This document shows, piece after piece, positions 22,840 to 38,600 of a DNA stretch of 64,000 nt (position 1 is the stretch's first letter; each line of letters starts with the position of its first letter). The position numbers and the translations under genes were made by a program. Source of the stretch: Epiperipatus broadwayi (lineage: Eukaryota; Onychophora; Udeonychophora; Euonychophora; Peripatidae). Where the stretch lies: assembly GCA_028023455.1 (NCBI GenBank), contig JAQFVV010006336.1:1568224-1632223 (forward strand), given 5' to 3'. The notes beneath the pieces were generated by a model. That model was not told the origin of the DNA. It saw only the letters and a list, made by a program, of their open reading frames with translations, and did not search any database.

Positions 22840-23502
22840 ACAAATGTAAAGTAAATAAAAACTTGCACTACCCATCATTTAATCCATTCAAATTTCCCAC
22901 AATTCTGCTGTTTTTAGATTAGCTGATTGTCTATTCATTAAGCCACCTCTATTCGTAGATATCATCATTGCCTCCTTAATTTTACATTTTTCATTACATC
23001 TTTCAATTTGAATAATTTTTACATCTCTATTATTAAATTTAAAACCATAATTACATGCTTTATTATGATCAAAAATAATTGATGGAGTATTCATATTTAC
23101 TGAAGATATATTTTCTTTCTGTACACATTTATAGTATGTCTTATGATCATTATATCATTTTTGTAATGCACATTTTGATTCCCCTATATATTTCATTCCA
23201 CAACCACATTCCAACATATATATAACAGAACTTTATACAAACTTAGAAATCTTGGTTTTAGAGTTATTTATCATATCATTTATATTATTTGAAGAGAAAA
23301 AAGAAATCCTACACAAACCACTATAAAGTTTATTAATTAATTTAGCTTGTTGATTAGATATAAAAGGAATATAAATCTATTTATCACTTTTTAATTTATT
23401 TAATATTTTCTTATTATTACTTTTATTTTGATTATATTATGTAATTGTATTAAAAATAATATTTCTTCCATAACCAACATTCACATATCAGTAATATATA
23501 CA
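22840..23502 (-). pseudogene. Penelope-like element, GIY-YIG endonuclease part
   Basis: The minus-strand frames read CGCGMKYIGESKCALQK, then IIFDHNKACNYGFKF, then IQIERCNEKCKIKEAMMI. These match the GIY-YIG domain at 48881-49357, including YIG and the glutamate in KIKEA. A stop after LQK and a frame change before the DHNKAC block break it. The linker between RT and endonuclease lies at 23280-23500 and is also interrupted. In the original element this part continued from the RT fragment at 24242-25660; a TTAA-bordered repeat now separates the two. Confidence 0.75.
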
Positions 23503-24238
23503 TTAACCTTTTAACCGCTAATTATATTATTGGTCATGTGAGGTAAAAATCAAAGCTTTTAATTGACCAACTCACAAACTGAAGACAAAGTCAATTGTCA
23601 AAATATATTTACCTTTAATATCATATTCACTTTAGATTTGTTTATAAAAAGTATATTAATAATTTGTCAGGTTATGAAAGTGAACGAAAGTTCTTTCAAA
23701 AATAAATTTCTATTTATTTATTATAAAATATTCAATTTCGGCAAATTTAAAAGTGAACATAGTAACAAATTAAAAAGAGTTGATGTAAATTTTTTTTTTC
23801 AGTTTTACATTACGGAAAAATAAATTTTTTTTTTGCTAAAATCTTAAATATTTTTACTAAAATCTTCAATATTTTTCTAAAATAATTTTGTTTTTTAGCA
23901 TATTTTATGAAAATGATTTGTAATTTCTCAAAAAATACTTTTGTAATAGTTTAAAACATTTTTTTATCATATTTGAAATGAAAATCTTAGCATTTTTCTT
24001 TATTTTTTTTTGATTAGGCGGTTTCTTTGTTCTTTCCAGCCAATCAGAATGTCTTTGATGGCTGAGAGCCAATCACCAACAAGCTTTCTTTGTTTAGCTT
24101 CACAGGAAGTTTTATTAATTTTTTACTTGTAAAATAATTCAAGAGAGGGCAGCATCTTATAGAACATTTAAAAATCTAACTAATGACTACAAAATGGCTA
24201 TCCTAGCATTAAAAATAACGGAATTAGAGTGACATCAA
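23503..24238 (-). mobile_element. TTAA-bordered repeat, copy 1, inserted in a Penelope element
   Basis: The left edge is TTAACCTTTTAACCGC. The segment is the reverse complement, with moderate divergence, of 41151-41911. Shared blocks include GGTAAAAATCAAAGCTTTTAATTG near 23540, AGCCAATCA(C/G)-type sequence near 24040-24075, TTTTTTACTTGTAAAATAA near 24120 and TTAGAGTGACATCAA near 24224. The right edge breaks off at ACATCAA about 35 bp short of the other copy. It encodes nothing recognisable. The TTAA border and the CCYTT start recall non-autonomous piggyBac elements, but its terminal repeats are weak. Confidence 0.5.
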
Positions 24239-24241
24239 TTG

Positions 24242-25660
24242 TCAACGAAAGGTTTCATAAGCATCGTAAAAAAGGTTAATATTTTCAATTTTATCATTAG
24301 TAAATTTGCACAAATAATCATTTCTAAACAAAAATGACTTCAAACCAGCTAATTTATGACCCATATGAACTTTAGAATTATATGGAATACAACCTCTAAT
24401 TTCCACAGGCTTTAAAATCATATTATAATCAAACACATTATTATTTCTTTTAATAAATATATCTAAAAACTTTATAGAATCTTCTTTCTCTTCATTTAAC
24501 ACCCATTTTACATTATTAATTATATTTAACTAATTAAATAAACTATTATTTCATTATGTGCACATATAAATACATCATTGACATATCTACAATATACTTC
24601 AATTCTTTTGTATTTTACCTGAGATAATATCTTAACCTCATAACTAGAAGTAAAAAAATTACAAATCTGTGATACCACCAGAAGACCCATTGGCCAACCA
24701 TAATTCATTTTATAAAAGCAATCATTAAACTTAACATATATATGATCATTTACAATTTTTTTTTAATAATAAAATTCTTAATGTTATTATCTATAAATTT
24801 TAAAAATAAAGCTCTTTCAATAATCTCTATTGATTCTATATGATTAATTGAACCATATATTTAGGATATGTCAAGTGTACACATAACATCATTATTATCA
24901 ATTTTTATATTTTAATCCTATTAATAAAATCAAATGATGATGAAATCATATAATCTCCCAATACAATCACATCTTGCATTATTTTTTCAATATATCTACA
25001 AGCATTATAATAAAAAACACCCCAAAAATCAACAATTACTCTTAATGGATAACCATTTTTGTGCAATTTTATATTTGCAAAGATTCTTGGAAACACTGCA
25101 GATGATGGATATAAACTGTAATATGTCTTTGCATCAATAACTTTTTTTTTAGCAGTCATTAAAATGTCATTAATAAATTTCATTCTATATGTATCTATAT
25201 TATTTAATTCACTTTTTTCAAAACAAAGCTTCTTCATCTGATCCATAATTTTCATATTATATTCATCCTGTTTCATTAAGCACATCCGTAACCCCTTGTC
25301 CTCTTTCAAACAAATTAATTTATTACTTTTTAAAAAAATTTTAAATTCATAAATTTGTTTTAACAAAACATTATCATTTTACTTATCAAATGATTTATTT
25401 TTATTTCATTAATTATTTTATTCTTATCATTTAAATCACAATTTATAACACCAAACAAATATTCAATGCCACATTTAATTCTATACTAGAATCTTTCCAA
25501 CCTCCACTGATATATTTAGATCCAAAATTTAAAATATAATGCTGATTAAAATTCAAATCAACTCCAGAGATATTCACATAGTTCTGATCACTAAAATTTC
25601 TTGGAAATTTTTTATTATACAAATGTTCAATTTCTCTATTAAATTTATCCATCATTTTGA
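24242..25660 (-). pseudogene. Penelope-like element, reverse transcriptase part
   Basis: From the right, minus-strand frames read FPRNFSDQNYVNISG (N-terminal region), PRIFANIKLHKNGYPLRVIV (the PKxHK-type motif of Penelope RTs, about 25038-25100), GWPMGLLVVSQI (the Gly-Pro-Leu/Ser motif), YCRYVNDVFI (active-site motif, with YVND in place of YVDD, about 24560-24590) and IKFLDIFIKRNNN followed by YNSKVHMGHKLAGLKSFLFR (thumb side). Frame changes and stops separate these blocks, and the catalytic Asp change alone would kill polymerase activity. The order matches a Penelope-like RT followed by the endonuclease at 22840-23502. The element spans about 2.9 kb on the minus strand. Confidence 0.85.
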
Positions 25661-26125
25661 ATGCAAATTATTATATTATTACAAATCAGAAACCTGATTA
25701 TTCAGATCTTAATATCATTTATTTTTTTGTTAGTAATAAACTTGTATTTAATTGTTAAAAGTGTATTGAATTATCATTTTTTGGTTGCATAACAGTAATA
25801 GTGCTTGTGATCTCTGAGCTTGATTTGTGCATGGGATACATATATAAATGGAGATTTGGGGCATATGGAGATGATCAATCATCATCTTGGTTAGTGCAAA
25901 AGAAAATACTTTTTAAAGCCCATGCATTATCTTTTGTTTTAGTTTTGTCTTATTAGAAGTTAAGTTTATAGTTGTCCAGTTCATTAATGGTACTTATGTG
26001 GCCAGAGCATTGATAATAATCAGCATGTTTTAATATCCCAGCATTATTGTTGAGATTTTTCTGGTTATATATTCTGATGAGAATCGAACTTAATTTGTGC
26101 ATCTAAATTAATAGTTAAATGATTG
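25661..26125. other. intergenic DNA
   Basis: No gene was seen. GAGCTTGATTTGTGCAT (25817) and CGAACTTAATTTGTGCATC (26086) form a short loose direct repeat. Confidence 0.45.
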
Positions 26126-26133
26126 GCCCAAGC

Positions 26134-26190
26134 TGGCAATGGCTCAATAGTTAGCCTGGTCAACAGAAGACCCATTTTCAATCCAGTCAC
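26134..26190 (+). repeat. tRNA-like block, possible SINE head
   Basis: GGCT-CAATAGTT-AGCC (26141-26156) folds as a D arm and GGTC-AACAGAA-GACC (26158-26172) as an anticodon arm. TTTTCAATCC (26174-26183) resembles a B box, and TGGCTCAATAGTTAG resembles an A box. No acceptor stem was found, and the base before the would-be anticodon is not T, so it is not a working tRNA. A tRNA-derived SINE head or a tRNA pseudogene is the likeliest reading. Confidence 0.35.
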
Positions 26191-26974
26191 AAGATTTACT
26201 GTTGATTTATTGTAATGATTTATTTTAATTGTTGATCATTCATGATGATGAATGGTTTATTTTGAGTATTAATTATACTTACATTTACTTTTTGATAATG
26301 CTGGTTGATATATGGTTAATTATTATGGTTGCTCTAAGGAGTGACTGGCTGATCTCTCAGAGATCTCTTGATCTCATGCTCTCTTTAAATATATCTTACT
26401 TATATATGCTTTTGTAAGTTATTGATATTTCATTTTAAATTGACTTGGGGTGGATGATGATTTTCTATTACCCAGTTCAAACTCTTTTTTGATATCATAC
26501 CCATCCTGTTACTATATATATATATATAAATTCATTAATTATATGTAATATATTTTGCACATATATGATATGTTTTACAAAGTGTGTAATTTTTTTATCT
26601 CTCTATGATGTTTCTGGTTTTTTATGCAGCTTAATTTTATTTTAGAATAAAATACGTCTTAAGTAATCTATTGTAGAGTGACATCCTCTCCAGTATATCA
26701 CCATAAAAGAAATATCAAAAGAAACACTCATATCTAATCGACTATTGGTGAGGTTTATAATTTTCCTTATTTTACTTATCTTATATATAATAGTTGTTTA
26801 AATTTATTCAAGTTAAATGAAAATGTAAGAATATGAACAAAGGTAATAAATTACATTCGAATATCAGCCTATTACAATTGTATACAGACGCTATAAAAAT
26901 AAATGCTTATTTATATAAAAGTAATAAATACTTATTATTTATTGTGATGATTGAACACAAATGAATCATATCTA

Positions 26975-27010
<36 letters not shown>

Positions 27011-28885
27011 GATATATGACTAATATGTTGGGAAATGTTTTTTGAATAAACAATAAAGAAAATATTTAAAGGAATTAAATTACTTCATTTATTGATCGTA
27101 ATATCTAAAAATTAAGCTTTAAATTTCTTTAAAATTAATTTATCTTAATTAAAAATTGATTATGTAATTAAATATTTCTCAACATTTGTTGAATAATTCA
27201 TTAAAAATAATTATATTATTATATATCATTACTTGAATTATAGATAATTATTTTAAATAAATAGAAAATATTGCAGTCTAATTTCAAACTTAATTTGATT
27301 TCTAGAAAAACACTGAAATAATAAATTTGATGAATTAATATTTTACAAATTATTGCATTTTGGTGTAAATTAAAATATATTATTAATAATTAATACATAT
27401 TGCATATCTAAAACTATTTTTGGGGCTTGTATATTATTCTGTCTAACAAACTCGACAGCCATTTTTTAATTATATAATTTCAGGGGCTGACAAGATGTGG
27501 GTGTATTCAATATTTACATTTTTTTTATAAAAAAAATTTTCTGGAAAAATTAAATATAATATTTCCACTTTATATATATATGTGTGTATTAAGTCAACTT
27601 CTTAATATAAAACTAAAAGATATATAGGAAAAATAAGCTTACACTTACTAATTATTTATAAAAAAGGATGGGTGATAATTATCCATATCAGTGGCCAAAT
27701 ATGTGAATTCTTTATAAACAATGCATATAAAAACATTTCATATATTTTTTTATTTTTATATTAATAAATTGACATAATACAAAAATGATAAGAAATAGTG
27801 TGGAAATATTAAAATTAATTTATGTAGAAATTTTTCTTTTTAAAATAACAACAATTATAAAAAATATAAATATTAAATTAGACCTATTAAATAGGATCAC
27901 TTTTTGTCATATATTTTATTTTAAATATTTATGTAGTAGACCCCTGAAATTCTATAATTTAAAAAACTGCCTGCCAAGCATGGAAGACAGGATAATACAC
28001 AAATACCCTATTTTTTCTATATGCAGGTTTTTTTTTTTAATTTTCTTCCCTTAAGTTTTTTCTTTTCTTTTTTTTCTGTTTATTTTTTCGTACATGATAT
28101 GTTTACTCTTTTTTATCTCTTTTTCTAATAATATGATTGTAAATATCCAATTGTTAACTTTAAAATCAAACAAGTTATGATAGTGTATTCTAAAACTTTT
28201 AAAATTGTCGGCTAATTATCAGACTTGTCTTTTTAGATTATAGTTTGTTTTTCAATTGTTCAAATTGTTTGTTTGAATGTTGCCTTTATTAAAAATCTTT
28301 TTTTGGATGAAATATATAAACTCATTTTTTAATCAAAATCATGTGAAGAAATACATATTGATAGAAAATTTTTCAATGAAAATAAAAGTTACATTAAGTA
28401 AAATATCTTGGACAAATAATACAAAATAAAAACTCTATATTTATAGTAAATGAAGTCAATAACGTAAAATAGTTAAAATCATTTTTTTGAAAATTAAAAA
28501 AAAAAACTTATTACATGTGAATGGCATTATGTTTGATTAAAATTATTTTCAATTTACATGTTTTAGACATTTTATTTTTAAACAAACATCATTTAATATC
28601 AACACATTTTTCAACAGTTTCTATATCTTACTAAAAAGATAATTATGCTTGTAGTGCAAACTAATCATTGGTTAAATTTATATCTGACATGGCAACAAGC
28701 AATACTAGTTATATAGTAGTTGTCTTAAAATAATAATTCAAATACAAAATACTTTTTCAATTTACATTCATAAGTAATTTACATTTTTAAAATATTATTA
28801 TCTATTACATCATATCACATAGTTTTGCTCAAAATATAATTTTTCTATCAAACTGCCAGGCAGATTTTAACAATTCCATTCACAT
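26191..28885. other. AT-rich intergenic DNA
   Basis: TA runs lie at 26513-26528 and 26979-27003. Open frames at 26229 and 27785 are hydrophobic by composition only. T-rich stretches occur at 28030-28110. No element end was recognised. Confidence 0.5.
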
Positions 28886-28889
28886 AACC

Positions 28890-31600
<2,711 letters not shown>

Positions 31601-31739
31601 CAATTTTGATGATATATATATGTAATAATATTATAAATCGATGTCCATATTTCTTCAAAATAATATACGGAATCTGATAATTAAATATTAGAAAATAAGG
31701 TAACCATCAACAATTTTTTTTGCAAAGAATGAAAAAATA

Positions 31740-32010
31740 TATAATTGACACTTAGGAGTGCTTTTGTCTATCCTCATAGCTGTTGTCAAGTTTTTTGAAA
31801 GGTTAAACCTTCCCATGACTTTGTGATCTTAACATTTGCTACCTGCCTATTGGTTAAGTATTGTCTGTATTTATATATTAGCATATATTTTTTTATTTTT
31901 CTTTTGTTGTTATTTTTTTCAGCTTGCAATATTTTTACATTATTATAATTGAAGTTAAAACCATATATAAATGATTTATTATAGTTATAAAAACGAAGAT
32001 GATAAGGTAT
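31740..32010 (-). pseudogene. Penelope-like GIY-YIG fragment (left arm of inverted pair)
   Basis: The minus strand encodes FYNYNKSFIYGFNFNYNNVK, then KRKIKKYMLIYKYRQYLTNR and a short tail, matching the C-terminal half of the GIY-YIG region in the other copies. The catalytic-glutamate position reads KIKKY, that is, E changed to K. The N-terminal half with YIG is missing from this arm. The mirrored copy lies at 32040-32430. Confidence 0.6.
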
Positions 32011-32039
32011 TATTATCTTTGCAATTTTGTTTTGTATTT

Positions 32040-32430
32040 TAGATATGTGGGTGTGGTAGTGTATATATAGGGGAATCAAGATGTACATTGGAGAGAAGAA
32101 TGAAAGAGCACTTGTTGTTATTAAAAAATTCCAAAATCCAAAATAAATTTGCAAAGATAATAATAACTTATCAGCTTCTGTTTTTTACAACCATAATAAA
32201 TCATGTATATATGGTCTTAATTTTAATTATAATTATGTAAAAATATTGCAAACTGAGAAATAACAACAAAAGAAAAATAAAGGAAGCTATGCTAATATAT
32301 AAATACAGGCAAGACTTAATCAATAGGCAGTTTGCAAACATTAAGATCACAGAATTATGGGAAGGTTAAACTTTCAAAGAATTAGTTGATAAAGAATATG
32401 AGGATAGTCAAAAGTGCTCCTAAGTGATGA
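32040..32430 (+). pseudogene. Penelope-like GIY-YIG fragment (right arm of inverted pair)
   Basis: The plus strand encodes MCGCGSVYIGESRCTLERRM then KEHLLLLKNS, with YIG and the conserved arginine intact. It then runs through a frame change to NNNKRKIKEAMLIYKYRQD and a stop near 32368. A hammerhead-like TTGATAAAGAATA...TAGTCAAAAG pattern follows at 32386-32415, with GAAA changed to AAAA. Like the copy at 4925-5312, it carries only the 3' part of the element and is inactive. Confidence 0.7.
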
Positions 32431-32789
32431 TTATATTTTTTTTGTTCTTTCCAAAAATTTTTTTTGATTACCATATTTACTAATATTTAATTATCAGATT
32501 ACATATAAATATATTCTACCCTACTAATAGGACAATGATGCCTAGAAAACATGACAAGTCCCTAAATTAGGCAATACTGTTATCTTATCTAGGTACAATT
32601 TGACACTCTTATTTATTTCTAAACATGTTTAATTAATATTAGAAATTATGAGATTCACTTATTCCATCAACAAGTTTATCTCACTATTCCCATGACTAAC
32701 AATAATACTTAAATAAAATAATAAAATATCTATAATTATTAAGTTTAAATTAACTTAAATAATAAGTTGTAAATATTAATTTATTGAGT

Positions 32790-33270
32790 GGATGGTCAGC
32801 ATGTAAGTGCATATATATTTAAGGCTATAACCTTAATACTGTGCACTTTAAGTGTTCAATTTGCCTCTAGAGGGACCTCTGCAAATGTTCACATAATATT
32901 ATGACTTTATAAAGATAAGAGCAGCCATTCTTATCTTCAACCTACTTTCTAATTATATAGGTGAATCTAAAGCATTTTGATTTGAGAGTCTGAAACTGTT
33001 AAACTCTTCACTAATTAAGTTGCTTACTAAGTTAATATTTACAACTTTACATTGTTTAAAAATATTTCTAACTACAAGATCTCAACATTAACATGTTGTA
33101 CTTCGGAAGATTTCATGAATGAATTGTGGACCCAAATCAAAATGCTTTAGATTGGCCTATATAATTAGAAAGTAAGTTGAAAATAAAAGTGGCCATTCTT
33201 ATCTTTATAAAGTTGTAATCTGTTGTTAAGATTTGCAGAGGTCCTTCTAGTGGCAAATTAAACACTGAAG
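32790..33270. repeat. palindromic repeat related to the 29-30 kb units
   Basis: The left half 32793-33040 contains TAGAGGGACCTCTGCAAATG and GATAAGAGCAGCCATTCTTATC. The right half 33060-33268 is its inverted copy. The same blocks occur in the four units at 29190-30660. Confidence 0.75.
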
Positions 33271-34676
33271 TATATAAAATTTAATTTTAAAACTTTTTTC
33301 TTTTTTTAATAAAGTTGAGCACCAATTATAACAATCCGGAGAAAGTAACTTAATGTAATCTGCACTACAGGGTGCCATCTAGGCATTTGAACCTAGAAAA
33401 ATTTATAAAGTAGGCAGATACATAAGTAAAAAAAAAAATTTTTTTTATTTTATATTTTTATATCCGGACATTAGCTCATTGTCACTAGCTCAATGGAACA
33501 GCAGAGATTTATATATTCATAAATTTTTATCTAAGAATAATTTTTTAAAAAAGAATAAAATAAGCCACTGCCAGTAATTAACATACAAACATTTATTTAT
33601 GCACATATATATAAAATCTAACATTATTATTTTAGCATGTTTACTTTAACATTTAACATTATTTTTAACTTTTATTTTAGATTTTAATTTACATTTTAAT
33701 TTTTATACTATTATAAGTTTGCACAGATGGGTTTATAAAAGTTTGTTTTAAAATGTTGAATATAGATCAGTTACATAGATTACACAGTCAAAAAACATTT
33801 CAAAATAAACATAAACGATCAAAATACAAAGTCATTGATACTGTCAATTGCATAGGGAATACAAGAAACCCAATGGTATTCATCATTAGATACTGCAGAG
33901 ACACCAATAACTTAAAAGACATCTGAATAAATACATTTTAGATACTCATTGTAAGGTATCATTATTTACCGAATGTCTATATATTTTGATCAAATATGAA
34001 AAACAAAAATATAATTAACCGATAACAAATCCATGCAACTTCCATACCCAACTTAAATTTAATGCATTTTTATTTAGAGTGTTGAGTATGAATATACTGC
34101 ATAGATTTGCATTTGAAAGAAAATATTCTATTCTTACTTAACCTTAGGCCAAAAGTTCGCAGTCAACTAACATCAATTCATCTGATATATCGATGCATTC
34201 AATGTAATACAAAATACGGCAGCACAAAAGGTTAGGAGAAGAAATTGCCTCTCGTCAGATAGGAATACTACATCTATCTGACAAGAAGAGCAATAAAAAA
34301 AACTCCATAGGAAAGGACTGCGGTCATTTTGATGACTTATGAATCACATTCCATAGGCCAAAAAGGAAGTGTGCGGCATATAAAGTGATTCTTCCCATAG
34401 TGAACCTCATACTACATCTACTAATTACACCAATATATCCAATCCATTGACCCAATTTAACTACGAAACAAATAACCTAAGATTACCCTCCCCTAATATA
34501 ACTTTACAAATCTATATAGCCATTTATGCCCGACTTAAGTTTAACATTTATATAATTTAATTTATCGCACAACAAAAATCATAAATAAACTTAAAGAACA
34601 AAAAAAAAATAAATAAATGGAAATGATTCTAAAAAGAAATACATCAAATAAAAAAGAATTAATAACGAATTTAGTT
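33271..34676. other. unassigned sequence
   Basis: Intergenic DNA with a modestly GC-richer part at 34140-34440. GTCAGATAGGA at 34254-34264 with CTATCTGAC just downstream (34276-34284) forms a small hairpin and repeats the terminal motif of the MITE-like segment at 34677. No open frame of interest was found. Confidence 0.4.
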
Positions 34677-35140
34677 TGGTCAGATAGGATTCTATATCTA
34701 TAATTAAATACTGGGAAAGTTTACATTTTAAAGTTCTTAGTGTTTTCAAATTAATATTGTTCATTAGATTTTATAAAGTTCTTATGGTTTTAACAAGTCC
34801 GTAGTTTCTAATTTCTTGCAGTTGCTTCCCATTTGGAGCCAGCGTTAATTCCCTCGATGTCCTATGGTCCTCAATCTAGGAAAACGATGTCATTTCTCTT
34901 TCATTTTTTTAATGAGATTGAAAGGATTGAAGAGTGCATCTTTTCAATCCCTTCTCCTTCACTCCACACTAAAACATATCTGTCCTCTCGTAATAACTCC
35001 TAACTTGTAATAACTATCTAATAATTTCCAAAAACTTTTCCTTTTATATTAATTTTAAGGATTCAATTGACATTATGTCATCGATGTGGTGGTCCTTTCG
35101 CTGAGGTCCGATTCCATTGTTTTTCTCTCCTATCTGACCA
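34677..35140. mobile_element. MITE-like segment with 13-bp inverted ends
   Basis: TGGTCAGATAGGA at 34677-34689 is matched exactly, inverted, at 35128-35140. The 464-bp interior is non-coding and slightly GC-richer than its flanks. No clear target duplication was found. A third copy of GTCAGATAGGA lies upstream at 34254, so the motif may belong to a larger repeat. Confidence 0.4.
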
Positions 35141-35344
35141 TTGCTTATATATTTAAATGCCCAAGGCTAGTTTACATTTAACTAATTAAAACAATCATTT
35201 CCATTTTTCAATAATACCAATTAATTTGTTTTCAAACTTAAAGATATATTTTTATCTCCAAATCTTCTTAACTTTTTGTTTTTAAAATACCTTTTCTATT
35301 TTTAATAAAGTTTTATTTTAATAATTTTTTTATCTGTGTGATTT

Positions 35345-35476
35345 TATATATATGAGTTTAGTATAGAATTTTAATTTTCAATTTTTAATTCTTAAAAAGG
35401 AAGTTTTATTTGCGAACTTTTATTTTTTCATGTTTACTAATAAAAAAAAACAATATAACGTACGTATGTACCCGTT

Positions 35477-35510
<34 letters not shown>

Positions 35511-35630
35511 TTTAGATGACTTTTAATTTTCAATTTTTAATTTTTAAAAACAAATTTTTATTTGCGAACTTTTTATTTTTAATTTTTAATTTTATTTATG
35601 TGTGCCCATTACAATATATAACCTAAATAA
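35345..35630. repeat. imperfect tandem duplication, about 150 bp unit
   Basis: Each unit runs from TATATATGAGTTTAG through TTTTAATTTTCAATTTTTAA and TTTGCGAACTTTTATTTTT to (C/T)GTACCCGTTACAATATA or its variant GTGCCCATTACAATATA. The first unit ends at a TA run (35480-35506). The GTTACA/(TA)n junction matches the TGTAAC junctions elsewhere. Confidence 0.65.
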
Positions 35631-38600
35631 TAAGTTAGATTATTATTTTATTGTATACTGATATTTTATTATTATTACTTTTATAGGATTATAATTAAGA
35701 ATAACTATAATAATAATATTATACTAGGGAGATCTCAGGATTATCAGTGATTTTTAATTAGCTACTTATTCCATCTATAAGATAACAAAAGGAATTCTAC
35801 TTAACTTTATAGGTAGTGTATTAATTAAGAAAAGATTTATGAACTTCATCTATAATTAAATTATACTACTATTTTATATTCATATTTTCTAATATTTAAT
35901 AATAAATAACTATTGTTATCTAAATTGTAATTATAATTTATAACTTTAAATAATAACACATTCATACTCTGATTTCCTATAAATAAACATAATTTAATAA
36001 ATTTGCAATACATTTTATTAATGACTAATATGATCAAGGCAGTTTGAAATAATTTAAGATCCCATTTAAGAAATATTTTGCCCAATAACTGTTATACAAT
36101 ATCTTTTACTGAATTAATTTCTCTTCCAAATTTCAAATTGTATGTTTGGTTCATGTGTATATTACAATTCATACTCTCTGATGATGGTGTAGTGATGATG
36201 ATCCCAACAAAAGAAATGCTATTTTAGATACTTAATTTAACTTTTAAAACATTAACTTTAATAACATCTTATTTACAAATTTTCAATAATTAAGTTTAAC
36301 TAATAGATGAATTAATATAAAACAATATAAAAATTATATAACATTCTAATACAGTAATATATGTAAACAGTCAAACATTTATATTTACCCAAATTACAAT
36401 AACAAATATTTAAAATTAATTACTCCATTCTTATAAGATATGTTATTGTTGTTATACTAAAATTGATTTCTTGCACAGCAAAACCATGTGTATTTGTTAA
36501 ATATACAATCCTTTTTAATGGATTTCACTTATACTTATTACCCCTTATATTTTACTTCAGAATTATAAAAAGATTGAAATACACAAATTATTATTTTCCT
36601 TCCTCAATAAAACAATCTTATTGTAATTAAAAAAAATACACATTTTATTGTTTTAAATTCTTTGATATTTAGCATTTGATCTTTTGTGGAATTATTGGTT
36701 TTCTTCCCTAGTATCCCAATCACTATTCCCATGGCCTTCCTATCAAACTCTATAGCTAACTAAAAAAATGAAAATTTATACTATATACTCTCAAATATAA
36801 CAATTTTCTCTTTTTCTGAAATAATTTAGAATGGTATATTCAAATATTGATATATCATTCTTTGATGCATACTAAAATAAAATAAAAATCCTCATCTTCA
36901 TTTTATCTAATAACTCGAATATTAACTTCCTATTTCCAATTTATACCTGTTTTCTACATTTCTTATAAATAATGGCCTATCAAGAATTATAAATTAAAAT
37001 TAGCTATGACTCTATTACAATTATATTAAAGCATTACTTGTTAAAAATAAGATTAAACTTTTAATATCACTATTTATAATTTTAATATTATATTCGAACG
37101 CAGACATATACTATCTTCTTATAATACATATATGTAACTACTTTTATGTGTATATTTCACTAGCTCATTGTTTATATACATTTATTTTGATTATCTAACA
37201 ATATTTAAATAAATAAACAATACTTCTGTTAATGTATATCATAAATATAATATAACAATTTGTCAATTGTTAAAACAGAGTTTCTTTAATATAGATAAAT
37301 AAAATAATAACTAAATAATTATTAAGAGCAGATGATGCAGTTTGTTCAGCTTTTTATGTTAATCAAAATAGTACAGGCCATATATGTAGTCCAAAAAAAT
37401 TTACAATATTAATGCATGAAACACATGATAAAAAATGCAAGATTAATGAATCGTATCTTATACAAAATTCATCTTGTGTTATGAATTAGAAATTAACTAG
37501 CTTTCCAATTAGTTATTCCTGGCCAATACAATGAAATGTTGAATTCATCACATAGGAGACAATATAATTTTTGACACTTCCTTGATAAGGACTTATAAGA
37601 ATTGAAAGCCCTTGGCAATAATTATTTAGTTATTTTATTTATTTATATTAAAGAAATTCTGTTTTAACAATTGACGAATTGTTATATTTATCTAACAATA
37701 TTTAATAAAATAAAACTTTAAACAATTAATTGCATAGATAAACAAATCAAATTACTAACTTATTTATCTATCGACCTATCCCCCCATATTGATAATGATT
37801 ATTTTAAAGTATGAAATTATACTATGTACAAACATTATGTTACAACTTTTTTTTTTTAAATATAAGTTCATCATTAAAAAAAACTCTAATTTTTTAATGG
37901 TATTCCAATCATTTCCTATGCTTCAACCTCATTACAGTAACAACATTCCTCCCAATTATGCTCCTTTTGTTTTCATGAGAATATCACAAAATTATACAAT
38001 TCCAATGTAAATGGATTATTAACAATTTCTTGGTGTTTTTTTCTCCATTGACAATTTTAATAAATAATTCCTTCATTTTCTGAGCTGACTGCTATGATTT
38101 ATTACAAGTATAAATATAATCTTCATTTATCATTTTCCTTTTACATTTGCCTTGTATTACATTCATATATTATACATGAAAGTTATACTAAAACTAATAA
38201 TGATCCATTTCTATCTTTTGTCATTGAAATTTTCATTCAAATAAACTTTTATTGTACTAGGTTCATGTTTCCATATGCAAATCTGCCCATTATTATTCAT
38301 TACTATTTTAGTTTTAATTATCTTTAAAATGTACACTTAATCTTTTCATGAATAATTTTTTTATTCATCCATTGATTCCAATTTATTTTACACAATTGTT
38401 TTAATAGTTAAAATGCATAAATATTTTATCTTGATTATTAATCAAATTATGTATGAACATAATACAGTGTTTTTTTTAACTTTAGATATTACCTGATAAC
38501 ACTTTCACATGAATGTATTTCTAATATAATGACTCCAAGATATTTTGGTAAAATTATTAAATTGTTGAGTTAGCCAGCAGAGATATAACTTTGTTTTACT

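Noticed and set aside
24934-25140. 68-codon plus-strand frame
   Set aside because: Antisense to the Penelope RT block.
36178-36225. CTGATGATGG...AACAAAAG as a further hammerhead
   Set aside because: There is no GAAA box and no convincing stem II; chance in AT-rich DNA is likely.
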